A stretch of DNA of 64,000 bases from Excoecaria cochinchinensis (taxonomy: Eukaryota; Streptophyta; Magnoliopsida; Malpighiales; Euphorbiaceae): contig CANTUQ010000004.1 in the NCBI GenBank assembly GCA_947683425.1, forward strand, positions 35,789,001 through 35,853,000, in the 5' to 3' direction. The position numbers and the translations under genes are program-made. This document shows positions 33,163 through 43,154 of the stretch, piece after piece. The notes below the pieces were generated by a model. That model searched no databases and had not been told where the DNA came from. It worked only from the letters and a program-made list of their open reading frames with translations. Within the stretch, counting starts at the first letter, position 1, and the number at the start of each line of letters is the position of its first letter.

Positions 33163-34374
33163 ATGGAGTCAGATCCAAGTGAGTATATGGGCGACACAAT
33201 GGACAGTGTCAATGTGGGTCGTACAGATACTTCGGTCAGAGGAAGTGATCCGGTCGGACAGGATAGACATGCACAGGAACCTTCACCAGCGGTAGGTACA
33301 AATATGGGAGTTTGTTTTGATACAGCGTTAGTACAAGGGTTACTACAAGTGGTAGATAGGTTGACTACTCCTAAGGCTCCAACTGAATTGTTAAGAAAAA
33401 GAGGAGCAGAGGATTTTCATGGGACTGCTATGGATCAATCAGATGTGGTTGAGTTCTGGCTTCAAAGGGTAAGTCAGATTTTACAAGAGATTAACTGTCC
33501 TGTAAATCAGAGAGCTTTATACGCAGTATCGTTGCTCCAAGGACCGGCATATGATTGGTGGGAGCTTGTGATGAGGAATCATCAGCGACCAGCTGAGCTG
33601 ACATGGGAATTCTTCAAGCAAGAGTTTGAGCAGAAGTATGTGACAAAAGCATATCGTGAAGCTAAGTGGAGAGAGTTCATTAGTCTTAAGCTGCGGGGTA
33701 TGACAGTGAGTGATTATGAAAAAGAGTTTAGTCGGTTGAGCAAATATGTGCCCGAGCAATTGTTGACAAATGAGTTTAGATGCAGACATTTTCAGGAAGG
33801 ATTGAGAGAAGTAATCCGAGGTTCATTATCGGCAATGTCCGTTATGCATCCAGTTGGATATTATCAACTAGTAGCTGCTGCTATAAAGTTAGAGGAATTT
33901 GAGATGGTAAAGCAAAAGATGGCATAGAAGAGAAGAGCCCCTGATGATGGAGTTGCTAGTAACAAGAGACCCAAAGGTGCCCCAGTTGGCCAAGGAAATA
34001 AAGGGACTGTTCAAGTGCCTTCACAAGTAGGGAGTGTAGCCCCACATGGTAATAAGGGAAATCGAGCACCGGAGTGTGAGCATTGTCATAGGTACCATTG
34101 GGGTACATGTCGCAAGATTACCGGTGCATGCTTTAAGTGGGGGAGTATGGAGCATTGGTTTGCAAGTTGCCCTGATCGACAAGAGGATAAGAATCAACAA
34201 GAAAGTAGAAGATCCAATGTCACTTGAAGCAACCGTGATAGAAGTAGAGCTCCGCAAGCACCATCAGAGACGGTGCAACGACCTGGTGCTACAGAAGAAT
34301 ATAATCGGCCTAGGGTATATGCTTTGATTGGAGAAGATGCGACTGATGCCGCAGGTCCTTCTGGCAAGTGTTGA
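33163..34374 (+). pseudogene. gag of element F, two nonsense codons and a damaged zinc knuckle
   Basis: Starts MESDPSEYMGDTMDSV, the same start as in the array copies, and keeps one frame for 404 codons to a TGA after SGKC. Capsid domain: AYDWWELVM, EQKYVTKAYREAKW. Stops at 33925-33927 (before KRRAPDDG) and 34225-34227. The second zinc knuckle reads CFKWGSMEHWFASC, so its second cysteine has become Trp and RNA binding there would be lost. Inactive copy; the intact relatives are at 48961 and 53125. Confidence 0.92.
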
Positions 34375-34471
34375 TATATTATGTTTTGTTTCGTTTCGGT
34401 TTTGATATTTTTGAGATGTATATGATAAGCAGGGAAATTTCGAGGACGAAATTTCTTAAGGGGGAGAGAAT

Positions 34472-37253
34472 TGTCACACCCCAAAAGTGGCCTAGTTGGA
34501 ATTAGCAATTTTAATTGGACAATATGGATATGTTGGTAATTTTTACAAGTGTAATTAAGGGCAATTGGGTAATTTACAAGAGAAAAGAGGATTAAATTGC
34601 AAGGAATTAAAAGTATTAAATTGCAAATTTTTATTTAGTGAGTAAAAAGTATTTTGACAAGGATTTATTAGTAATTGTAAGGAGCTATTGGAAAAAGAGT
34701 AGTTAATGGATTTGGGGGTCCAACTAGAACATGACAAGTGGAAAGGTGAGTGTGTGCATGTGGGAGAGAGAAAGGAGGGTTTCAGAATTTTTTTTGTAGC
34801 TTCCTAAAGAAGCCATCAGATTTCACTCTCTTTCTCTCTTGCTCTCTCTCACGTTAGCCACTCCTTCCCCTCTCCATTTTCTATTCTTTCCCCATTTGCA
34901 TGTATGTTCATCCATTGTGGAGCTAGGGTTTGAGTTTTGAAGAAGTTTCAGGAGGTAAGTGGCTGTAAGTTTATGTGTGGTTCTCCATCTTCTCCTTCTT
35001 TCAGGATATTCGTTACTGTTTCATTGGGTTGATATTGTGGTTTATTTGTTGGTTCATGTAAACTGCTGAAGAGAAGAGGAAAGATAAAGGAAAAGGGAAG
35101 TTCAGGGCTTGAAGAGGCAGTAGACCTTTTGAACTTCATTAACAGGTTTGGGAGTGTTTCTGTCCATCCTTATTTTGGATCCTGTTTTGATGTTTAATGT
35201 TGTTGTTAAATTGTGTTTTTTATATATATAGTAATGCATGAGTAAAGTAGAGTTGTGTATTTGATTTGTAGCAACAAGTGACGATGTTATGCATGTGAAA
35301 TATGAAATATTTGCATGAAAGTGAAAGAGGAAAACTTCTGGGTTTAAGTCTCTGTAAATGCAATTTTGATTGTTTGATAATGTGAATGATTTGAGCGATT
35401 GTTGCTGTAAATGTGCTCTGGAGGCTTGAAGGTACGCTTTTGCATAGATATGGCATGAAAAATGGCTTTGGGCAAGAAGGAGTTTTGAATTTTTGATGTA
35501 CTCTGTTTTCCACGTTTTTTATTTTTGTCATTTTCTGAAAATTCTGGGAACCAGATCTTCTCCTTCTAGTGGATTATTGCTCTGCAGTGGTGAGTGAGGA
35601 AGATCGCGAGTCGTGAGTGAGGATCACGACTCTTGACCCTCTTCCCTTGACAGTCATGAGTCGTGAGGGAGGATCACAACTCGTGACTGTCCCTTTTCTA
35701 CCAGAAGAGACGCAAGAGCGTCACGAGTCGTGAGGGAGGATCACGACTCGTGACCGCCCCTCCCTGCGAGCAGCTAGCGTCACGAGTCGCAATGGCCTGT
35801 GCATCTCGTGACGGGCCTCTCTTCTCGCCTGTTTTAAAAAAAAAAAAAGAGTTTTAAGCTTCTTTTATATGGGGTTTTTCACTACATGACACATGATCGG
35901 GTTTAAATCTGTATTATCATTTGATAATTGTTTAATTATGAGATATGTGTACATGATTAATAATGATGTACATGATTTAAACGCTTATAATTTAAATGAA
36001 CATGGATTATTTCAATGTGAGTTATATGTTCTTATTACCTCCTGTATTTGACATATATATATTTATATGTTTTCAATTTTGATCAATATACATGTATACA
36101 TGAGTTATAAGTTCGTATTTAAATCAATTCTCATAATATGATAATGATACTTGAGTTCTTGAGTTGTGTCTTTAAGCCTAAATAGTCATAGTAGTGGATA
36201 AGTAAGCGCTTACTTAGGTCAGAGTGTGTGTGCAGCTGCTATATGATAAAACGTTATATGCGGGTCCCGTTTGGATCCTTGTTTCGACCCCGTTTGGGTC
36301 TATATGGAAATAATGAGAGACTTCGGTCTCCATATGAAAATCACATGTTTGAGACTCATGTCTCCATATGCTTGGGATACTGTGTTCTATCAGTATCCAA
36401 TGGACCGCATCCACTTCTAAAGTGTATATTCAGACTAATCAGGCTATATGTTAATATGTGTTGCATATGTTGAGATGTATATTGACAGGATTAAATGTAT
36501 AAGATGCGTAAGAATTCATGAATAACTTTAAGTTATGCACCTTGTATCTGTGTGCTTAGAATGGTGAGTAGTATGTTAATCCTAAGTTTTAAGATGCATG
36601 TGTTGTGATGTGTTACATGCTTAATTTATAAGAATATTTTGTTATACAAGTTATGTAAGTAAGAAATGATAAGCCTTGTGGCAATACTCGAAGCTAAGTA
36701 TGAATTGAGTAGTTAATTGCTTGTAAAGTATGTTGATGCATGTCTTGTAGAATTATGCAAATATGCTTATATGAAATTTTGATGCCTTTGATTACTGAAT
36801 CAAAACTTAATTGCACGTTTTTGGTTACGATGAGTTTAAATTATTGTTGTAAATATTGTATATGCGTATTTCCATTTGTTTTGTTCCTCCCCACTAAGCG
36901 TTGTCGCTTAGCACGGGTTCTTTTCCCGTGCAGGTGGCGAGTTCGGTTTGGAGTCTAACATCTGCAGATCGGCCACTAGAAGTCTTTTTGGATGAAGTTT
37001 ATTTTTGTGTCTTCCGCTGTTATTTTGTACTTGGCTTGTTCTTAGCAAAATGAATCTTTTATAATGGAACAACTATTTTGGTATATATATTTGCTGACGA
37101 GCCTTTTTGGTAAACGATATTGTTATGATGTATGTTAAGGGACATGCTATATTTTAAATAAATGTATTTGTTTATTTGGATATATGTTTAAGTAATTGAG
37201 TTTGCCCGCGTGGCGCTCCGGTATCCTTCCAACGGGGCTAACGGGGTGTTACA
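34472..37253 (+). repeat. 3' LTR of element F (2782 bp, full length)
   Basis: Starts TGTCACACCCC, ends GGGGTGTTACA. Donor AGGTAAGT (34954), micro-ORF 35059-35112 (TAEEKRKDKGKGKFRA after a TAA), palindromes 35600-35825, ladder with AAGTAAGCGCTTACTT (about 36200) and GAGACTTCGGTCTC (36317-36330, a UUCG-capped stem), double hairpin 36893-36935. Confidence 0.93.
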
Positions 37254-37258
37254 ATATC

Positions 37259-38925
37259 ACCCCCAAATCAAGCCTCCCCATAAAATTTTAGCTCCTCTAG
37301 TTCTATTGGTACCCTTGGAAGTCCATTTGGTGGTTAGAAAGTGGGAAAAACCTAGACTTGAAAGTTTAGGTGTGAAATTGAGGTATGTATTTTAGGTGTT
37401 TTTAATTTGGTTTTAAGGATCTTAAGGGTACTTTAGGATGTGAATAAAATGTTTATGAAATTTATTTGTGAAAAGGAAGCTTGGTTTTGACTAGATCTAC
37501 ATTTTTGTGTATGAATCCTATTATGTCCACTAGGTGAAGGGACATCTAGCCAACCTAAAGGAAAGGAAAAGACTCCTTGAGAAGTTTTTTGCAAGGATTT
37601 GAGGTTAGTGATTGCAAATTCCATCTATTTTCATGTGTTAGTATGTGTTTTTTGTTATGTTTGTTAACCATGTATGTGTTTAAGGTATGTTTAATTGAAA
37701 ATAACCTTATATTCATGTTTAAGGATGTTAATAATGATGGAATGAATGATTAAAATGAAGAAAATAATTTTGTAGGAAAAGATACTTCTTTGGCCGAATT
37801 AAAAGTATAGAATTTTCATGTGTTTAAATGATAAATAATGCATGACTTTGATGGATTTATGATATTTAACATGTTAATTAATGAATGGTATATGTTAGAC
37901 CATGTGAAGGATGTGTTATGTATGTGGTATTCATGTGGTCGAATGGTATATATCGGTAAAAGCATGATTTTGATGTGTTTTTATGGAAATAAATGGTATA
38001 GTCATGTTATACAATATGTAATTGGCCTAACTGAAAGATAAAAAGAATTAATGGTGAAAATTTGGAATGTGGGCCGAATGCATGTATGTATGTGTGCATA
38101 TGTATCATGATGAATTCATGAGCTTACATGACATGTGATGGTTTGAGAATGATAATCACATGTATAATGATGAAATGACATGAAAAAGAATGAGATAATA
38201 TGATGTTATGCCATTAAAAGTTTGTATAAAACATTAATAATATGGAAAATAAAATAATGTTGCCCTATATGATGAGCTGGTAGTCGAGTCTAGTCTCAGG
38301 ATATGTTGGCTAGCCATAGGGACATAAGACCGCGGGAGTGAGCATGACGTCTCACTATTGTTATAGGTCATTGATGGACTTATTATGTATTTTTAAAAGT
38401 ATCTATTTAGAAAGACTGGAGTAATCCTTCGGGGTTCCTTCAGGTTTAGAAAGACTAGAGTGATCAGTCAGAGGTCTCTTCAGGATATTGTGAGCCCTTA
38501 GGGGTTCGTGTTCCGTTTATCCTTTACATAGAGTCTGCCAGCATTATACCGGGGCAAAAAGGGTAATAATGAGCTTTAAATGGTTAAAATGTGATTAATT
38601 TGATGTTATGTGTGAAAAGGACATAATTGGAATTATGTAAAAAGTTTGAGGGCAAAACGGTAATTTTATAAGAAGTTGGTAAAAAATTGAGAAAGTTAGG
38701 TAAAAAGTGTAAGTATAAGGGTAAATTGGTAATTTTTACCAAATAAGAGGTTAAAAAGGTAAATTAGTGAAAAAGTGATATAACAAGGACCTAATTGTAA
38801 TTTTGTGGAATTATAAGGTTAAAAGTGGTATTTAAGCGTAAAAAGGTGATTAAAACAGTTAAAATATAATTAAAATAATATTTATGTGTAAAAAGGGGCA
38901 TAAATGGAATTACATGAAAAAAGGG
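37259..38925 (+). repeat. Element D 3' LTR, remainder
   Basis: Continues the LTR after element F. Donor-like AGGTATGT at 37382, micro-ORF GEGTSSQPKGKEKTP (37533-37580), then AT-rich sequence, then hairpins including AATCCTTCGGGGTT (38423-38436) and GAGCCC/GGGGTTC (38492-38507). 38570-38745 matches 17278-17450 in the 5' LTR. No recognised LTR end: near 38925 it switches to another LTR family. No gene seen. Confidence 0.75.
38423..38507 (+). other. Hairpins with UUCG loop in element D LTR
   Basis: AATCC-TTCG-GGGTT forms a 5-bp stem with a C(UUCG)G tetraloop; GAGCCC-TTAG-GGGTTC follows. Counterpart of the ladders in the other LTRs, with unrelated stem sequence. Confidence 0.6.
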
Positions 38926-38926
38926 G

Positions 38927-39854
38927 CATGCCTAATAGAGTCTCTTAGCTGCAGCCCTTTGTTCAGTTTGGACCCCGATCAGGTCCCCGCTTGGTTCCTC
39001 GTGAACCCCTTTGTGTTTGAATCTTGTTTAAGGTCCGTATTGAAAATGTTTTGTGGAAATTAAAAGTAAAAATTGGTTTCTGGATTCGTACCCGTAAGGT
39101 ACTATTTATAATCGGCTTGTACCCGTAAAGTACTGTTTGTTCACTCGTTATCCACTACTTTGAGTCAGCAGGCACTCTGTCTTTTTGAATTGCTTTGTTA
39201 AGTATGGAATTGTATTATCCGAATATGCTTATTTATGAGATGTTATGAAGGCAGTGGTATTTTATCGAAGGTATGACTTTATATGTTTACATGTTCATAT
39301 GTTCATACTCTTGGTTAATGTGTATTTCTTAGTATGCCATCCGTATGTGTTTGCCTTAACGACCGTTGTGAATGGTTGTCCTTATGCTATATGTGTGTTT
39401 CCCCACTAAGCGTTTATCGCTTAGCACGGTGTGTTTACCTCGTACAGGTGCGGAAGGAGTTTGCTAGGGAGAGTCGCAGCCATCGGAGTCAACACAGCTG
39501 GGTCTGTAGTGTAGGGCCTAATTTTTGTATCTCGATGATTATTTTTGTAATAGATCTCTCTTACTTCAGTTTTGTAATAGCTTCCGCATATGTATATGTA
39601 TAATTTTGGTTATGGAATTATCCTTTCTATCTTTGGGTTGATCAAACAGTAATATAATGATTTCCGTTAAATTAATGCATGATCAGCTTATTTCATGATT
39701 GGTTCCGCAAAGTTTTAATTTACCCTGTATTTTGGTATGTATGTTTATGTATGGATGTATGTATATTCTGTATCCGTGTGGTGGTACCTCTACTCATACG
39801 GCATCTCACTCCTTATCGGATGGGATCGCCTAAGTGCGGGTAAGGGGTGTTACA
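38927..39854 (+). repeat. LTR 3' fragment related to element C LTR
   Basis: Begins GGCATGCCTAATAGAGTC, matching 14287 onward, and ends GGGGTGTTACA at 39854. Contains GGACC/GGTCC and GGTTC/GAACC stems and CTAAGCG...CGCTTAG at about 39406. It lacks its 5' part and no primer site follows. Diverged from the C LTR, so a separate old insertion. Confidence 0.75.
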
Positions 39855-41060
39855 ATGTGAGTGGAACTTTGCCAACATCACCTTAAGAAGTTGATAAGCA
39901 GAAGAAAGAGAAAAGGAAGAGGTATTTTAAGAGAGAGCGACACGTGAGGGTCAGCAGCTGCCCCTCCTCACATTTCTGCCTCTCTTCCTCTTTGCTTTCC
40001 TCTTTTTCTTCTCTTCTTCTTACATTTTCATATTTTGATCCTCTTTGTAAACTTGGGGATTTTGGGTTGATTTTGGCAAATTTCCAGCCTTGAGTAAGTA
40101 ATTGTTCTTCTTCTTCATCTTTTCTTCTTGTTTTCCTTTGATGGGTTTTGAGTTTTGGTACGTTTGGGGTTGATTTTAGCAGAGAATCCTGCTTGAGAGC
40201 CTAAATGGAAAGAAAAAGCTAGAGGAACTGCTGTGGAGTGAGTTTTGGAAGCTTGGAAGCCAAGAGGTTTGGGAATTTATGAATTTATGCAGATTTGATT
40301 TCTACGTTTTGATTTGATTTTCTGGAAATTTATGAGGTTAAAGTTGTTTATGCCTATTTAATGTTGTGGGTTTTTGATAATTTGAATTGTGATGCCGTTG
40401 TTGTGATTTATTGAACCAAAGTATGAATTTGTGTGAATTTTTTGGCAAAATTTTGGGTTTGGTGAATTTCTGGTTTTGATGGATGAAATTGAAGTTTTGC
40501 TTCGTAATTTCTATCATAAAACTTAGGTTTTATGTTCTAGTATGTGTTTTGAATACTTGATTGTGTTGGTGATGAAGTTTTGGGACATTTGGAGGTTTAG
40601 GGAAAAGTTTGAAGGAGAGTGATTTCTACAGATCGGCTTGAGAGCTAGAAAATCGACTCTATGGCGATCGTGATGCCTGTTGCGAGCGCGATACCCGTTG
40701 TGAGCATGACAGAACTCAGTAATCCAAGCCCTCGCCTGCTACTGAGCTCCGGCCTGCCAAGCTTTAGCTAAAGGCATCTCTGTCATGTGCGCGACAGAGA
40801 GCTCAGCTGCCGAGCTGATTGTGGGTAAATTGATGTCGCGAGCGCTTAAGTGCTCGAGCGTGATAATTACTCAGTTAGCTCTCTATCGTGAGCGCGATAG
40901 ATGATAACTTCAATTTAGTATTTAGTTTTGTTAGTATCTTCATATGATTTTTTGATTTTTAGTTGTGTTTATTGTTATGTCATGATTACTTTTGGTTAAT
41001 TTTGTCCATTGTAGTTAAATTAGATTTTTATGCATTTTGGGGAGCATTTTAATAGAGTTT
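39855..41060 (+). repeat. LTR 5' half fragment, unnamed family
   Basis: Pyrimidine-rich segment 39960-40025, GTAAGT donor near 40091, purine-rich KWKEKARGTAVE block about 40204-40243 followed by GTTTGGGAA, then TCGCGAGCGC-type repeats (40676-40912). This is the usual LTR order, but neither clean end is visible. No coding capacity. Confidence 0.6.
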
Positions 41061-41089
41061 GAATTGTGATTGTAGGTTTTCTTCAGGTA

Positions 41090-41527
41090 CCTCATTTGGT
41101 TGTGACCGTGTCATATGGATGGAGCAATGGCAAAACTTTGGTCATACCTACCTCATGGTCACAACCAAATGGTTGTGACCGTGACATATGAATTGATCCG
41201 GCAGATTGCATTGAGGTGTTACCTCACGGTGGCAACACTTCTGGTTGTCATCGTGACATGAAATCCTGTAAGATAGAATCAAAGGCTGAGATACCTTACG
41301 GTGGTAACAAAAGTCATTGCCACCGTGACATAAAGAATTTCCAGACAGTAGCTGAAGTCGAGCACCTCACGGTGGCAACAAAGTTGGTTGCCACCGTGAC
41401 CCCCTCATGTGCATCCAGTCAGATCTGTTCCTTCGACAGTCTCATGGTGACAACCATTTGGTTGCCACCGTGACCCATGATGCCTCACGGTGGCATGGTG
41501 GCAAGTACTTCAATGCCACCGTGACCC
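41090..41527 (+). repeat. Inverted-repeat array in Athila LTR
   Basis: About seven hairpin units of the form CTCACGGTGGCAAC ... GTTGCCACCGTGA, arms up to 14 nt, one every 50-75 bp. The first units read GGTCACAACC/GGTTGTGACC. The array ends 10 bp before the TATA box. Confidence 0.85.
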
Positions 41528-41536
41528 CTCGAGATC

Positions 41537-41544
41537 TATAAATA
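41537..41544 (+). promoter_or_regulatory. TATA box of Athila-like LTR
   Basis: TATAAATA just downstream of the inverted-repeat array. Probable core promoter. Confidence 0.65.
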
Positions 41545-42745
41545 TAAATTTTATTTTTGGTTGCAAGAGAGATAGATTTTTAGGGAGTTTTCAAAATAGG
41601 GTTTTGAGATCTGGAATTTTTCTAAGCTTTTCTATTGTTCTTAATTAGGGTTTCATTATTTTTCTTTAGATTTAAATTACAAGTTGAGAGAATTACATTA
41701 AAAGGCATAGATAAATTTCTATTCACAGCAATTATGTTCAGATTTCCATAGTTTTGAGCTATTCTCCATCAAATATTCGAAGAAGAAGATCGGAGAACGT
41801 GGGATTTAATCGGAATTTCTTCGTCAATGAATTTCTGGGTTTATTCTTTCCTTTTTCCTCTTAATTTTGTAATGGATCGTGAGTAGTCTCATAGTTATTT
41901 GGGGGATCTTCGAATCCCCTACCCATGATGTGAATTCTGAACATCTTTTGGATTATTTATTTGAATGAAAGGTTTATCTCACTGTTGCTTATTGATTAAT
42001 TTATGGTGTTTATTTTCTCAAGTTATTTTCCAGCTTTGATGTATGGTTTTTATCATGTATCTTTATTGAATGTTTAGCTTGTATGGATTGAAGGCTATGA
42101 ATGTTTTTACTCAATTTTTACATTATGTACGCTGTATCTTATGGATGACTTCTGAAAGGGAATCTAGATGTGTAGGATTTTATGATTTAAAATTAGAGGA
42201 GGGAGTGAAATAAATGAGTTTTAGATTGTTTGGCTCCGAAAAGGGAAAGCAAACCGAACTTAGAATTTCAGACCCGTGCTTAGGCTAATTGTATGGCTTG
42301 CTCCAAAATGGGATGTCATGCAATTAGAGTGGCTTGCTCTGGAATGGGACGCTTGGGTTAAGAAGGTTATCCCTATTCATTCGTATAAGTTTCTTGGATT
42401 AAATTAATTCACATTTGGGTACGGGGTGGATAAGTGAACCCGAGCAACGTTTCTTTTATATCAATTTCTCTTACTTGTTAATTCCTTTGCTATTATTTAA
42501 TTTTTGCCAAGAATTACTGTCAGTTTCATTTATCAAATTCTATTTGCATGTTTTGGATATTTAATTCCGTTATTTTTAATTAATAGATAACTCATTCAAA
42601 TCAATCAATTGGGAATTCTTTAGCATACACTTGATTTTCATAACTTGCATACAGAATCCCTCGGGTATTATAACTCGGGGGTCCTAATATACCCCACTTT
42701 ATTACTTGCCTATTCAGTACACTTGCTGAGATCGCGTCAAGTCTT

Positions 42746-42763
42746 TGGCGCCGTTGCCGAGAA
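42746..42763 (+). other. Athila primer binding site
   Basis: TGGCGCCGTTGCCGAGAA, nearly the primer site known from Athila elements, different from the tRNA-iMet type used by the other elements here. Confidence 0.85.
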
Positions 42764-42855
42764 TTGGCATTATTTTGTGAGCTTCGATTGTTATTTGTAT
42801 GTGTTTTCTTTTTCTTATTTTATTTTTGCTTATTCTTTTCAGGTAATCGTGATAC

Positions 42856-43154
42856 ATGAACAGGTTGAGACAAGGGCAAATCGTACCCCACGATCCTGAA
42901 ATTGAAAGGACTTTACATCAACGTAGGAGAGATAATAGAGAGAATAATATGGAAGATCCTCCTATTGATGAATTTCCTCCCGGGAATGAACAAGTGCCGA
43001 GGGCACAAGAAGAAATTCCAGGTGGATATAGAGAAGAGGTGCCTAGGCAGAGGACAATCAGGGATTATGCGGTACCAAGATGGAATGAAGACCATAGGAC
43101 GATTGTGCTGCCTAGGGGAGTACAATTTGAGCTTAAACCAGCAACCATCACCAT
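42856..43154 (+). pseudogene. Athila gag, N-terminal fragment
   Basis: Reads MNRLRQGQIVPHDPEIERT and later RTIRDYAVPRW and FELKPATI, blocks typical of the start of Athila gag. The frame breaks off at 43154 where another LTR begins. The gag core is not found anywhere in the window; the C-terminal part resumes at 58692. Confidence 0.8.

Larger units (their letters stand above)
30719..37253 (+). mobile_element. Gag-only LTR retrotransposon F, target duplication ATATC
   Basis: 5' LTR 30719-33029, primer site, broken gag, purine tract 34457-34469, 3' LTR 34472-37253. Perfect duplication ATATC at 30714-30718 and 37254-37258. Internal region is 1442 bp, one base different from the units of the array at 46273-58691, and the gag is of the same type. 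The 5' LTR begins TATCAC rather than TGTCAC, and is 471 bp shorter than the 3' LTR. Confidence 0.95.
41060..42739 (+). mobile_element. Athila-like 5' LTR (start approximate)
   Basis: The right end is set by the Athila-type primer site 7 nt downstream. The left end is uncertain; I place it near 41060 where the preceding LTR fragment fades. It holds an inverted-repeat array (41090-41527) and a TATA box (41537-41544). The internal part of the element begins at 42740. Confidence 0.7.

Noticed and set aside
37838..38041. Short open frame in D LTR as a gene
   Set aside because: AT-rich LTR interior, no start context or similarity, and not kept in the other LTR.
41090..41527. CRISPR-like array of regularly spaced dyads
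   Set aside because: Plant retrotransposon LTR context, imperfect repeats without uniform spacers, no cas genes.
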